Assembly: GCF_037975245.1 (NCBI RefSeq)
Contig: NC_092569.1
Span: 14,962,501 to 15,026,500, forward strand
Direction: 5' to 3'
Origin: Apostichopus japonicus
Taxonomy: Eukaryota > Echinodermata > Holothuroidea > Aspidochirotida > Stichopodidae
DNA: 64,000 nt
The notes under the pieces are model-generated. The model was not told the DNA's origin. It did no database searches and saw nothing but the letters and a program-made list of their open reading frames with translations. The position numbers and the translations under genes were made by a program. This document shows positions 1-12,689 of the stretch, piece after piece (position 1 is the first letter of the stretch; each line of letters opens with the position of its first letter).

Positions 1-74
1 TATTGCCCGAATTTTCACCAACAATTTTGTTTGGGGGGGCTGCAGCCCCCCCAGCCCCCCCGCCTCCTACGCCT
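1..74. mobile_element. End fragment of hAT-like MITE
   Basis: A G-run and C-run stretch ending in CCTCCTACGCC closely resembles the 3' end of the complete element at 32232-32599 (GGTTCCTACGCCCTTG). The rest of the element would lie outside the window. Assignment rests only on this resemblance. Confidence 0.35.
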
Positions 75-2389
75 ATGATTATCTAGGATCCTGTGAGTCA
101 AAACGACTGCAACATTGTTGCACTTGGTTTTGCTTATTTGCCCATTTAAGTTTGCATGGCATTTTGTTAAATGTGAAATTGCATAAACTATATCCTGGGA
201 AGGAAGAAGGGGATGGGGGTGAGAGGTGGAGAGGAGAGGAGTGGAGAGGATGGCATCTAGAGGAAGGAGGAAGAGGAGAACATGGCAATATCATACATAA
301 ATCACTGATGTTTTATTTATTAGTTGGTTTCAAACTTTACTATACCATGTTCTATCACCACAGTTTAAACATGAAGGGCCACTTTACATAAAGACATGTT
401 CGCCCAATTTTCCTTGTGAACCCAACTTTAGCAGTACATATCTTTTGAGGCCCAGACAATTTTGGGAGTATTTTCAAGGTCATATTTTAGCTAGTTATCA
501 AGATAGAATCTATTTTGAGGCAAAGTTAATCGAAAGCAGGGTCTACCTAACTGAATAGAATCTAGGGGGAGCCATAAGGTTTCTATATTCCTCAGGGTTA
601 TCCATTTAGACTTTTACAACGTAACCTCTATGTACCTTTGTCCCTGCAGTAAAGATTGAAGAAATATAGTTGGATATTACGTCGTAAGTAAATATTGATA
701 TTCACGAATAAATTGCTCACTATAGACTGGACTTGGAACAAGGTTATGATCATATGTACACTTGTCAGTACAATTATATATCTATATCTTGGATTACAAG
801 TGGAAAGGTAAACACTGCTCAGTTTTTGTTATGTTAAATCAAGACGACCAAAGAATGGGCAAACATTCCAACTTAAAACGGTCAATATATAAAGCTACCC
901 GGCTCTTGTGTCAAAACTGTAGTATGTGTGGTGTATATATATCTTTATCTATCAAACGCTGTGCCAGAGATACGTCATTCATCAGCACAGGACATCCATT
1001 CCTACCTGCGATAATTGACGTAATTTTCGCGTTACTTTCATCTACCACTGGAGTGCTACCTTGTGTATTTTGCCATGTTACAAACATTGGTTTTTATCGA
1101 AAAGCAATTTGGACTTGGCCAGGACAGTTAATGTCAAATGCATTAAATGGATCAGCACAAATCTCTGGGACATATTAGTATGCATTAACAATTAAAAGAC
1201 ATAATTGCATACATGGGGCTGAAGCCAGAAGTATCTTTTTGTGACGGGACGGAATTTGGTGTACTCTACCCTAATCACATGGATATACAGTACGCATTAA
1301 CGTTACATAATTGCATGTATATAGACGGAAAGGCCTTTGGATGCACGGCAACTTTCAAAAGCAAACTTGGGTATTATCTATGGCAAAGCTTTTGACATTT
1401 TCATTAGGAATTTATTGACCTTTGGTGCAGGTTTTATTCATTCATTTTATGGAACTGTTTTCAGGCCTAGAATTACTGTACATACTTTTTGCCTCTTACA
1501 CAAAAAAAGGGGTCCCTACTAAGAAATCTACATGGCTAAAGTCAAGTTTTTAATTGGCATTTTCTTGAATTTAAGTACACATCAGTTTAATACTTAGAAC
1601 TTAATACTTAGATACTTAATACTTAGATACTTAATACTTAGATACTTAATACTTAGAACAATTCTAACCCAATAATATTTGCTGATACTCTAAGTGGTCC
1701 AATTCTTCCCCAGCTGAATTTAAAAAAATCCAATTTTAGGTGGGGACCTTGGCCCTCCACCCCACCCCTCCCCCACCGGTTCCTTCACGTTGCACATGCC
1801 ACTTTCTCAGGTAGTTTGATGGGTATTCAGATATGTTTGCATGGCTTGGTAAGATCTCATCATTAATATTACCTCCGCATTTACCATTGTTATCATACAC
1901 GTCCTTACTTGCAATACAAATATATCACCTTAAAGTGACATAGTTTACAGCAGCAGCAGCAAAAAAATAAAAAAATAAATAAAAATATAAAAAAATAAAA
2001 AATAAATAAAAAAAACACATAACTGAATGTCTGTCACTACATTTGTCAAACAACTCCAATACTCACCCTCAATACACCCGCCTCCCTTTTTTAATTTTTT
2101 TTTTCAACCTCATTCAAAGAACTTATTAGCAAAACCTTGCATTAAGAACTATTTATATGTAGACCCTAATTGTTTAGTCTAAATATGACTCAGAATGCAA
2201 CCTTTCCAGATTTTTCCTATAGTTTCATCATCCCTTTATAATTTCTATAATTTTGGTAGACAAAAAAATAGCAGATCTTACCCTTGATTTTTGGTGTATT
2301 ATCTCTTCCTGATCTACTAGTATTATGTGGAATATATACCTGCAGATTTTGATAAGCCCATGAATATACTGTATGTACGTATGTATGAT
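75..2389. other. Non-coding, no gene seen
   Basis: AT-rich sequence with only short open frames without splice sites or recognisable protein similarity. It includes a purine-rich stretch near 200-280, a small 15-bp tandem repeat (separate entry) and an A-rich stretch near 1960-2010. Confidence 0.6.
1588..1660. repeat. 15-bp tandem repeat (ACTTAATACTTAGAT)
   Basis: About four and a half copies of ACTTAATACTTAGAT run head to tail, with the last copy diverging to end in AGAAC. A simple minisatellite with no coding content. Confidence 0.85.
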
Positions 2390-2593
2390 GTGTGTATGTA
2401 GTTTAGATCCTCCTGCAAGCAGGAACTTGCGAAGAAGCCATCATTGGCTTAAATCAAAGCCGCAAGCTGACCAAAGTCAGTCTATTAGATTCATATTTTA
2501 ACGTCCATGAGTATGAATTGTCAACAACTCTGTAACTGCACGACATACTGTACATTAATCTTGGAGTGGTTCGAACACGGGACCTTATGATTG
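2390..2593 (-). mobile_element. tRNA-derived SINE, family B, minus copy
   Basis: Read on the minus strand, a box B-like GTGTTCGAACC is followed by a body (CAGAGTTGTTGACAATTC, then a segment about the SINE's GCTTGCGGC and CCTGCTTGCAGGAGGATC) and a tail of ACATACATAC type. The same order of blocks occurs in plus orientation at 21697-21939, which defines the family. The tRNA-like box A half is missing here. The hAT-like element at 2602 begins just past the truncated head. Confidence 0.7.
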
Positions 2594-2601
2594 CTATAGA
2601 C

Positions 2602-2893
2602 CAGGGGTGGGCAACCTACGGCCCGAGGGCCACATGAGGCCTGCCAGTGATTTTTTTTTGTGGCCTGTGAGATGTCTTAAGAAAAAGAAAAAAAAATCAA
2701 TCTATATAACATTATCACAAAAAACGAGCTAGCTGCTTAGAATTAATCAGCACTATAAATGATGCGGTCAGGTAGGCCTATTTTCCCCATTAATTATCAA
2801 CTGTACTGAATTGACATTATGTTTTTGTGAATACAGATAAAAGCACACACACCTATTGATGGCCCATTCATCCAAAAAGGTTGCCCACCCCTG
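2602..2893. mobile_element. hAT-like MITE with CAGGGGTGGGCAACCT ends
   Basis: The element starts with CAGGGGTGGGCAACCT and ends with the inverse, AGGTTGCCCACCCCTG, giving near-perfect terminal inverted repeats. Flanking 8-mers CTATAGAC and CTACAGAT match at six of eight positions, consistent with an aged 8-bp target duplication as made by hAT transposases. Its inner ends carry a GGCC-rich, CACATGAGGCC-type sequence. At 292 bp with no open frame it is non-autonomous. Confidence 0.8.
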
Positions 2894-4025
2894 CTACAGA
2901 TTGTTCCCTATAGACTGATTTAACAATGAACTGCTATCATGACTACCCTCCCTTCCCCAGTCGTTAAATTATAGACCTGAATTCCGTCTCTAGGTTTTTT
3001 TCTTTTTCTCCTTGTTCTTTGTCTATTATTACTAATGATTTTTTTTTTTGAAGGCTGTAATGGAAGCAGTCATTCGTGCGTGACTTTGTTAGTCAGTTTC
3101 CTGCGAGAGGAAACATAAATATTTGCGTACATGAGATAACTTCTGTTTAGTGAGAAGAAGTATCTAGTCAACATCTTTTAAAATTGTAACAATGTGCAAA
3201 AAATCCAGTATATTGATTTATTTACCCGACTGAAAAAGGTCTCTACCTAAAGGGGCAAAATGTCCAATATTTGATCGACTTATCAAGTCGTGTTCGAGGC
3301 TTTTAATTGTCAGCCTTAATCAGACCTTAGCTCTTTTACAAACAGTATCTATATATTAACTCTTTTGGTTACTATGGTAACATATAGTCTCTTTAAAATT
3401 GCATTATGCATCACATTCTTCAATTTCAGTATAGATAGCCTACATATATACAGTATATTCACACATGTGGGTAAAGTTTGATCACCGCAGAACAGGAGGA
3501 TCAGCGGAAAACAGAATAATTAGCGGAATACAGATCGGGAAGACTCTGCTTACGGTTCAAATTATGTAATACGTACGTACGTGCACAATTTTCAACGAAT
3601 CGTGGTTGCGTGGCCAAAAGATTTACTTTACAAATTATGTAAGCATGGTGTACTGTGAAAGAGACAGTGTGTGCATTTATCATTTGCCAGAAAGAGAATA
3701 TACGTAGATCTGCTGTTTGTGGAGGAGTAGAGGAATAGATCATAAATTCACAGGGTTATTTTCTGTTGGATACATGAAATGTTGGGACAGTATATTGATT
3801 CAAACAGATCTCATGACTCTTTCATATTCTTAAAAGAGGAGTCGCTTTCTTGAGACTGATGTACATGTGCAAGTTAAACTTGGTGACGAGATCTACATAT
3901 ATGTAGCTACATGGAAAATATAGGACAGTTGTTGAACTTGCAATCATTTATCTATATGATGCTTTCTCTAGTGTCAACCAACTTAATTTAAATGGCCAGG
4001 TAAGGAGTTGGTCAGATGTCTAGAC
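2894..4025. other. Upstream region of plus-strand gene, no gene seen
   Basis: No coding segment or clear promoter was recognised. The frame of the downstream exon is closed by TAA at 3984. ATG-GCC-AGG-TAA at 3992 is a very short upstream open frame, and its CCAGGTAAGG also resembles a splice donor. Transcription start is unknown. Confidence 0.4.
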
Positions 4026-5120
4026 ATGAGTGATTTTAGTTTAAGGAGCATCCGAATGAAAATACAAGACCGTAGACAAACTCCTGCCTCAAATGAGAAT
4101 GGAAGGAAAACGAACATCGAAACGGAGAAAAAGAGTGGAAATTATTATAGCACAGTGAAGTGGAGACAATCCGATGCCTGTGTAACACGTTCTGTCAGTA
4201 ACGTGAGTAATAAAAACCCTTCTTCCGATCCGGACACGTCCGTGCCCTTGAAGCATGTTAGAGGGGAGCGTGGTCTAGGTGGAGATGAAGCGGTCAGTCT
4301 TTCTCATCCGTGGTATCGCTCGCGCTCCGGCAGATCCGTTCATGAACGACCAGAGACGGTCGAGACCGACCCCGACATCATGAAAGAGTTACTGTACTAT
4401 AGGAAATTATTGACGAAAGGACCGTTGTTACAAAAGGAGAACCTGGATCTCATCCAGACGATTCAGAAGGTGAAGAGATTACCCGCCTCTCTGAGGACGA
4501 AGAGGGATGCCCCTGTGCGGGCAGAGGGAACTCTGTCTCCACGGCAACTGCAGCAGCTGGAGGATAGTTTCTCTGCAGGGGCAAGTTCATTAGGTGGGGA
4601 GATAAACTGTACAGAATGTAAGCAACTAAATCATGCAGTGGAAAGAATGAAATCCAACGAAGATTTGTTGGACAGCTTCAGAGAGGACTTCTTGAAATCG
4701 GTCGAGTCAAACGCCGGAATGCAAATAAGAAACGAGGAAAATTCTAGGTTCAGAGAAATAGACGGCCAAGAGAAAGAAGATGACTGTGACGAGTTTATGT
4801 CCGAGGATGGAAAACTTGCAACGACCGGTGGAAGTAACGTTGAACTGAATTTACCTAGCAGTACTGACAAAGTCTCTCTGATTCCAAAGACGGAACATTT
4901 AACATCGGAATCAGAGGTCTCGAGTCTGGAGAGCATTCCCGTAGACAAAAAATCACAGGACCTCTCGACAGCAATCAAGCGATCACTCTCAGCCGTTTCT
5001 TTCTTTGAGAATGGCCAAGCCGCTGGTTTGGAAAAACGTTTATCGTTGGACTGCAGTAGTTCACTCACCGGTTTCTCTGTCGATAGAGCTTTTTCTCAAG
5101 TTGTGAAAGAAAACAGGCAA
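4026..5120 (+). CDS. Large 5' coding exon of unrecognised multi-exon gene
   Basis: This 365-codon exon starts at ATG 4026, the first ATG in a frame closed by TAA at 3984. A longer frame from 4008 would need a TTG start. It ends at the donor GGCAA|GTAAAT in phase 0. The encoded stretch is polar and charged: basic N-terminus (residues 1-60), a conserved-looking helical segment DPDIMKELLYYRKLL at 116-129, a CTEC pair at 195-198 followed by a possible short coil, acidic 247-261, and a Ser-rich C-terminal part. There is no signal peptide or membrane segment. CpG-containing codons and even codon use set it apart from the AT-rich surroundings, which supports real coding. Reading past the donor adds a hydrophobic tail and a stop at 5255, which looks intronic. 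I do not recognise the family. The next supported exon (24314) needs a phase-2 partner, so an exon is missing between them. Confidence 0.75.
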
Positions 5121-5999
5121 GTAAATTCCTTTTACTTCAGGCGGCTGAGCTGCATCATCGAGTGCATCATTTATATTTTCTTACTTTACAGTTTTGCTCA
5201 TACGCAGCTTACCTGCTTTGTCACAACAACTGCACTCTTATTATTTACAACGTAATCACTTCATCTACGTAGATATAATCTGATAAATTTAAGGACATAT
5301 CCCTCATCATTCATTAGTCTTGGCCCATATACCATAGCGAGGACGGCCAGACACCCAGTAAGAGAACAGATGTTCCGACAATTAATCCAGGGCACTATCC
5401 CCCATCCGACACGCAATACCTCTCGCAAGAGGCATACTGGTCTGGTATTTCTAATAAAAGGTTCCGAAGCAGACCTGACGATTGGTTAGCTCTATAAGCA
5501 TTACTACCACTGCGCAAACTCCCGAGTAGGCCTACTTGAAATCCAAAGTATTTAATTAAGTCCCAGTGTCTGAGTTCTGAGTTTTTAGAATCTGATCACC
5601 AGGGTCCAAGTTCAGTAATTTAGAATCCGAGTACCAAGTATATACAAGTATTGTCTCATCTGAGTATACCTTTTTTGCACTATGGAGCTGTCATAATTTT
5701 TTTTTTTAATATACTACAACCTGATGCTTGTTGTGCTTCCTGATGATCACAGTTGAATGTGATGAAATTGCTCAGATCTTGTTCAAGTTGAGGCAATTTC
5801 AGAATTGTCTCAATATCATATTATCAGAGATTTTCTGATATTGGTATGACAAGGTGTCAGTATATTTGGCAAGTAACTTCCTGATGTGTACATAGGAGTG
5901 TTCTGTTTATAGCTCCATGGTTAGACTAAATAGTAATACTTACTGGTGTGTATCTAGAGAGATATACATGAGTAAAGTTGTGATGCCCAGCTTGTAAAC
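5121..5999. other. Start of large intron, no gene seen
   Basis: AT-rich sequence with no exon recognised. A T-run lies near 5697-5707. Confidence 0.5.
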
Positions 6000-6560
6000 A
6001 CGATTTCCCAAGATGGGAAGGTTGGACCAATTTCATGTTTAGATGTACAGTACCACATAGAGTACAAGAAGCTTATTATTTTTTTGTGGAGGTCAAAGGT
6101 CATTTGGAGTCACCACGGGGGTAAACTTTTGAAAACCAGGCTTGAAAACATGATATCTCAATAAATTGGAAGCTTGGGCAGATCTCATACTTGTTATGAA
6201 GGTGCATGTATAACATGGAATAAAAGAAGCCTGTTGATTTTGGTGGAGTTCAAAGGTCATTTGGGGACAACAAATGCCAACATTTACTTCACTCCCCTCT
6301 TACCTGTCTCTCTACCCTAACACACCTTCCTAACCATAATATCGCAAGTGTAGCTTGGACAGATTGCATATATGATATGTAATTGTACCACATTGAGTAC
6401 AAGAAGCCTAATGTCAATGGTCGTTTGAGTTCACCAGGTGTCAGATTGTGAAAACCATGTCTTACACAATATTTCAACAAGGACAGATGTCATATTTAGT
6501 ATGTTGATGTATCACATTTAGTACAAGAAGCCTGTTGTTGAGGTCAATGGTCATTTCAGG
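6000..6560. repeat. Degenerate ~150-bp repeats containing nuclear-receptor-like DR1
   Basis: Three to four diverged copies carry the blocks 'CACAT(A/T)GAGTACAAGAAGC', 'GAGGTCAAAGGTCATTTG' and 'GTGAAAACC...TTG'. The first copy contains a perfect direct repeat AGGTCAAAGGTCA at 6090-6102. Related blocks recur at 11220-11640 and 15650-15800. It is a dispersed or tandem family of unknown origin with no coding content. Confidence 0.65.
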
Positions 6561-7329
6561 ACAGCCTCTGTCAGTGTGAATTTATTGTTTGTCACATCAC
6601 ACTGCTTTTCACTGCATTACTAATATCAAGTATGTTGTACACCCTCACTATACATTACGTCAGATTCATGAAGAAAACTGCTCATGTTACATCATCGAAA
6701 CCACAATGCATTTTTGCATTCTGGTTTATGTTACTAGAACTAATAAAGTACTCTTCCTTAGTGAGTACCAAGCACTTTGAATGGAGTACAAGTATGCTAG
6801 TCCGATTACTGAATGACGATCGAGTATGAGTACCGAGTACTCTAGTATTATACTCGTGTGTAACCTAACTACCATTTGAGTACTACGTACCAATGATCTC
6901 CAGACTATCCAAATTGAAGCACTGCAGGTGGACATTGTGGCTTAATATTTTGAAGCATACAGTACATCAGACTTATTCATTGAGGTTGGAAATATTCACG
7001 TCTTACTATGCCTATCATGTCTGTCGGCCTATTTATATAACATAAGTTAGTCTCCTATGGTCAAACAAAATGCCGCTCATTCAAGGGTTCAATCCGAGTA
7101 CAACTTTAGCAATTTAAAAACATGTCAATCATACTACTGTAAAGGTTTCTGTCAAAGCATTAATTTGCTATGTTTGCAATATCTTTTGTTAAACTTCCTA
7201 TATCCTTAAACAATTAAAGTTAAAAGATCTCAAAAATGCAATATCTTTTGTTAAACTTCCTATATGTCAATTGACGTATGTGGTCCTAAAGTCAACCGCA
7301 ACATCCTGGTTATTATTATTTTTTTTTAT
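6561..7329. other. Intronic, no gene seen
   Basis: AT-rich with short non-coding frames. A phrase ATATCTTTTGTTAAACTTCCTATA occurs twice (near 7176 and 7242), a local duplication of about 25 bases. Confidence 0.5.
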
Positions 7330-7565
7330 TTTGAGGACTGTACCGTTTGTATAAAAACTTTTGAGCATTCAGTGACTATTATTTGACTGTCTGGTATATT
7401 GTAAGCCAAAAGTAATTTTCAATTTAGTTATTCCAGTTTTTCAGCTTTAAAGTATGCTAAATAATTTGGAATGCTCCTTTAAGGCTACATTGATTAAAGG
7501 CATCGAAGACTCGCCCCAACCTGTGTGTCGCCCTCTGAAAAAAGGTTGTCTGAACAGCAAATTTG
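7330..7565 (+). mobile_element. Composite repeat with TTAA-MITE 5' end (partial)
   Basis: From about 7340 to 7560 this matches 16345-16565: same GTTTGTATAAAAAC block, same TTTTTCAGCTT block, then TTAA and a terminus AGGCATCGAAGACTCGCCCC. The terminus matches the ends of the complete elements at 16521-16902 and 22769-23130. Here the match is lost after about 7550, so the inner element is truncated. A second TTAA-abutting terminus (TGGAATGCTCC before TTAA 7479-7482) belongs to another family, seen again at 28124 and 29625. Confidence 0.65.
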
Positions 7566-8465
7566 GTTGTGCATGTATCTAAGAAAAAATGTGAAAAAGA
7601 AAGAAGTAGCCAGTAAGCGTGCCAATAAAACTCCCCTCTGTGTGGCTGGAAAAGACCTATCACTAGACCCTTGTTTTATTTAAGAATCTCCAAAGTGATG
7701 ATGGAATTGGGTGGGGATACCAATTTATTATGTCACCCTAATAATGGGAATGGGAATTGTCGTCTGAACAGAGAATATGGTCTTATCTCCTACGAGCTGA
7801 AGACCAGACCGCTGATAATTTGCAAACCATTTGCAAAACATATTAGGAAATATTGTAAATTTAATATTCATGCTTCACATCACCATATGATAGGGCATTA
7901 TGTATACAATGACATAGCAACCCAATTAGCTATTTGGAGACTTGTATTTTGTATGAATTATTTCTGATGGTGAAAACCTGCTACCCATCACTCCTCTAAT
8001 TCCCTAAGCCTAAAGTACAGGTATACCCAGTCCTGTTCCCCATCCCTTTCTGTATTATCTTTAGCCTTAACAAACTTTAAAAAACATGTATTGTTACCGG
8101 CATCTATGTATGCATGAGTTAAATTTCTGAATGATGTATTCAAGTGAATTATAAACTGTTGTATGAAAACAAACTTTTGCTTAAATAAATTCACAGTTAA
8201 GGCATATATGTTATTTATGTTAAAAATTATCCAAAGTTGTCAGTTTTATGGTGTATCAGTCAAACTGTATGGAATTATGAATTATCCTACTACTGTAACT
8301 CATGCAGTCAACTGGAATATGTACACTGTACTTGGGCATGCATGCATATAGAGGACCTTTAACATAGAGTATCGGCCTACTGTACATCTAACTGTATTAA
8401 CAATAGTCAGGTTGTATATATACATGTATGCTGATATGTTCTAAGGTTATATGAAAGTACTGTAT
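7566..8465. other. Intronic, no gene seen
   Basis: AT-rich non-coding sequence. The open frame at 7671-7967 shows no splice sites or family resemblance. Confidence 0.5.
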
Positions 8466-8472
8466 ACTACAT

Positions 8473-8552
<80 letters not shown>
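8466..8552. repeat. TA microsatellite
   Basis: About 43 uninterrupted TA dinucleotides. Downstream to about 8970 the sequence stays TA-rich, with degenerate 'ATTACTGTA(A/C)ATA' units at 8826-8965. Confidence 0.95.
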
Positions 8553-8554
<2 letters not shown>

Positions 8555-9149
8555 TGCATATATGTATTTATTAGTATATTACTATATATTAGTACTATAT
8601 TACTGTATATTACTATTTATACAACATCTAATTGTATTCTGGTCATTTGATTGGTCAATTGCTCGTTGATTGCATGCAAAATCCGCCCTATTCCACTCTA
8701 TGAAATAGAACCATGGGTTATACTTTTTTGGTAGCACTTTTTTCAATGCCCCTCGTTGAATGGAACATTCCATCTTTCAACTCATGAAATATTTGCACTA
8801 TTGCACGAATGGAAACCATTCATTATTTGTATAATATTACCGTAAATATATTACTGTACATACCGTATAATGTATATACTACTATATATATTACTGTAAA
8901 TATATTACTGTACATACCGTATATATATATATATTACTGTAAATATATTACTGTATATATATATTACCAGTTATGTTTACCAAAGTTGCAGATCTATGCT
9001 ATGTACATACATTTACGTAAAATAATGATAGAGTCCTTGTAAATACGTTGCTGGGTTAACAACAAAGGAAACATTTCTCTCAATACAGGTACAAGGTGTT
9101 TTCAAAACTGTTACAGTAAGTAGGCATTGTGGCCCTTTAGTTTGCCACT

Positions 9150-9668
9150 TCCCCTATGCCCTTTACCCCATGTCCACCCCCATCCCCATGCCCTTTACCA
9201 CATGTCCGCCCCCATCCCCATGTCCAGCCCCCCATCCCTAAGCCCTTGATTACCATGTCCAGCCCCCATGCCCTTTCCCCATGTCCAGCCCCATGACCTC
9301 TGTCCCATGTCCAACCCCCATCACCATGCCCTTTCCCCATGTTCAGCCCCCATCCCCATGTTTAGCCCCCATCCCCATGCCCTTTACCCCATGTCCCGCC
9401 CCTATGCCCTCTATCCCAGGTCCAGCCCCCATCCTTATATGCCCTCTATCCAATGTCCAGCCCCCATTCCCCATGTCACCCCACCCCCATGCATTTTCCC
9501 CATTTCCACCCCCATCCTCATGCCCTTTCCCCATGTCCAGCCCCATGACCTCTGTCCCATGTCCAGCCCCCAACCCCATGCATTTTCCCCATGTTCAGCT
9601 CCCATCTCCATGCCCTTGCCCCATGTCCAGCCCCCATCCCCATACCCTTTAGCCCATGTCCAGCCTCC
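9150..9668. repeat. C-rich minisatellite (~33-bp unit)
   Basis: About 15 degenerate copies of a unit built from CCCCATGTCCAGCCCCCATC plus CCCATGCCCTTTA. Units vary between about 20 and 35 bases. Overlapping open frames on both strands (Pro/His/Met-rich on plus, Gly/Met/Trp-rich on minus) are by-products of the repeat, not genes. Confidence 0.9.
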
Positions 9669-11209
9669 ATTTGTGTGCTCTTTGACTGGAGTCCCTTGAT
9701 ACACCCATGCTTGAATGGTCACAGGTTATTTTTGTGCGATGATCTGGGAGTACGTCACTATAGTCTGGTGTTACTATACATACCACAATTGAATGGCAAA
9801 CTGTGCTATGGTCGAGCTGATGTGGTGTGGCATATAAATATCTAGAAGAAATGAAACCTTAAACATATATGAGTTCCAGACATGGCTATTGCATTCAGGA
9901 GCAATCCACAGTTTTCCCATCAGAATGGTCTTCCAAACAGTGAAAAATCAAAACTGCAGTTGACGAAATGTTTCCTGAAAGGTAATGAGGGCGGTATTGT
10001 AGAATTTGACAAACATAGGATCCGGATGTGTGACTTGACTAATTCCCCTTGGGATCCGTACAACATTCAGTTCACCGAAATCACCTCAGCTATGATGAAA
10101 TTTAAGATCATAAACTTCTGAGGTTTGTGAATGATGGAAAAATTAAAATATAGCATGTGAAAACAAATTCTGAAATGGCGTGTACAACTTCTTTTTCTGT
10201 TTGTTTATAGTTTGACCAGCTTCTAGTTAAGGGCTGAAAATGGTTGCATAAGTTACTACTCAATTAGATCCATGGATAATCATGTGTTAAATAAGTGTTA
10301 AATATCGCCCCTACACAAAGTTTAATGTCTATATCATGGGCTCGAAGAAAATTGATATTAAACAGGGAAAATAACCTGTATAACCCACAAAAAAAAATGG
10401 ATGTTATATGTAGTTGTTGGAGGTCTCCAGGAACCATGCTGATGCAGAGAAGATGAAAAGGGGGGGGGGAGAGAGAAGAGGGAAGGAGGTGTAGACAGAT
10501 TTGTTGGAAATACGGACAGATCGCGAGACACGATGGTCATAATTGCAGTCTTATTCCTATATCCTTAAAATAGGTCTGACGGAATCAAACTCGGATTGTA
10601 CTTTTGCTTTTCAAAATTGATTGCGACTGTTTATATAGTTTATGAAGTTCAAGGTGAGATCGCAGCCTGGTTTAACACTAGTTTTTTTTGTTTTTTTTTG
10701 TTTTTATTTTTGTTTTTTACAGTTATTGTGCATTTTTGTTTACTTGTAAGGCTGTGATTACTAGTTTCAAGGTCGATTATAAATGGACACGATGCTGTGA
10801 AAATGAACAAAGTCGCACAAAAACGTTTGTTTTGATACCACCATATACAGTGAGGTTATTATGACATGTGAAGAATTAGAAAGGTATTCTTGTAAGCTAT
10901 ACCTGTCACAGGGGCAAGGTCAACAGAATCAGAGTCAGCAATATCTTCTGTCTTCTTGTATTATAAGGTAAACAAATGTCGCTTATAGGAACCGTTTTCT
11001 TTTCTGAATTCCTTAATTGAATGTTGACATAAGAATTCAATGTGTCGGTGGTGTGACGGCAGGACGTGTGAGGGTGTGGGTGCATAATTTACATTTCTGT
11101 ATGCCCAAAGTTTGCCATGTTAAAGTACTGATTAATGATACCAAAAAAATAAAGTAGGGTTGAACTTGATGCCAAAATTTGTAGGTCCATTTTCATGATT
11201 GCATAACCC
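9669..11209. other. Intronic; one doubtful coding stretch
   Basis: Mostly unique AT-rich sequence. The frame from ATG 9882 to stop 10121 is the only protein-like stretch. A pyrimidine-rich acceptor TTTTCCCATCAG|AATGG at 9923/9924 and a donor GAAAG|GTAATG after 9981 would define a 58-base exon entering in phase 0, as exon 4026-5120 requires, but leaving in phase 1. It therefore cannot connect directly to 24314. I could not confirm it. Confidence 0.3.
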
Positions 11210-11660
11210 TATTGATATGCAGAGAGTCCAAAGGTCACTTGAGGTTGACATGAGTCCAAAAAAAGTACATGATTTCGATGATACTGTAATTCACTTGGAT
11301 AAACTTCATACTTGGAATATAGATCTACATCAAGCGATACAACATCTTTTTAGGTCAACATAACTCAAACTCTGAAAACCTTGTAAATACTATATTTAAC
11401 TGGAACTTTTGAGTTCTCATGAACTTTTATGTTTGGTAGTTATATCCACCTTATAGAGTAGTAGAACTCTGTCCATTTGGGGTCAACATTATAAGTAAAA
11501 ACTCTGAAAACGTTAAAAACATGCTCTAGATTTGCATATATGTGAAAGATTGGGTGAACTTTAGACTTGCTATGTATAGATTAAACATCTTGCAGAGCAT
11601 TAATCAAGAACCATGTAGAGTTCAAAGGTCGCTAAAAGTTAAAAAAGACTTGTATGATAA
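11210..11660. repeat. Diverged repeats related to 6.0-6.5 kb family
   Basis: Blocks like 'GTCCAAAGGTCACTTGAGGT', 'CTGAAAACCTTGTAAA' and 'GAGTTCAAAGGTCGC' recur at irregular spacing and match the phrases at 6000-6560. No coding content. Confidence 0.5.
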
Positions 11661-12689
11661 TTTAAAATCTAAAGGTTATGCCAGACTTTATTGATGCATT
11701 GTGTGTACAAAGCACATGGATGATCCACCTCGAATCAAATTGAAAATTTTGTAATATGAGGACAAATAGAGGTCTGAAAAACCTTGTAAAGAGGCTAACA
11801 ATATCCAAAAGTGACGCTTGGAAGAACTCGAATTATACCTGGCATATAATAAAATAACAATAATTATAATGGTAATGATAATAATAATAATAATTATATA
11901 TAACAATAATTATATATAATAACAAGCCACTTGTATACTGCAATATGCGACGGCTTCAAAAGCGCTTTACAAAAACCACCTAAAATAAATAAAAACAGTC
12001 TGTTCATCAATTGTACTGTCAAAGTTAGGCCATAGAGTACTACAAAATGGCGACATAATTTCAAAGAATACTTTCGATAATATTTAAACCAAATGCCCTG
12101 ATAATGCCGATCAGCTATATATCTGCAATCTAAACAAGCTATCAAAGATGTGTCTTTTGTTTTAGCAGCTGTATTATATGTGGAGATGAATCAATTAACC
12201 GTTGTTTACACTCAAATATGACAGTGTGAATCAAAGTAGAAATTTGACGGATAGATAGCTAATTCATCTAATTTGTTAAATGTCTTCCACAATTGCACCG
12301 CGGAAACAATGAAATAACTGATAATGCAAATGCAGAAACGTTTGCAAAACAGAATCGGTGGGAATTTTTCTGCATATCTAGGTTTAAAATGTTACATCCT
12401 AATTATGTATTTATTGTTTAACGGAAATACATGCATTTTTTTCTTTCAAGTTTTTGGGGACATTTTATGAATTCATCTGGCAACAACCTAGTTTATAGTC
12501 ATGCAATCATGGTACTTGAGCCAGAAATATTGTTGTTCTTCGTCATAATTTAAAAAGATAGAGGAAGGTTGTATCTCTATAGTGAAAATATTTGTATTCC
12601 ACCAGAGATATATATGTAGGAACAAGATTGTAATGCTGACATCATACTAACAGTGTAGAATCATGTTCTCTTTGAAGTCTAGACAGTGT
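11661..12689. other. Intronic, no gene seen
   Basis: AT-rich, with an ATA/AAT-rich stretch at 11877-11925 and no coding or RNA features recognised. Confidence 0.5.

Noticed and set aside
4008-4025. Upstream extension of the first coding exon
   Set aside because: It would need a TTG start; the first ATG is at 4026.
5121-5255. Continuation of the 4026 exon to the stop at 5255
   Set aside because: A good donor precedes it and the composition changes to hydrophobic and AT-rich, as expected of intron.
9137-9722. Pro/His/Met-rich and Gly/Met/Trp-rich proteins on both strands
   Set aside because: They are by-products of the C-rich minisatellite.
9882-10121. Missing exon of the plus-strand gene
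   Set aside because: Splice sites around 9924-9981 are plausible and match the first exon's phase, but the exit phase does not fit exon 24314; no independent support.
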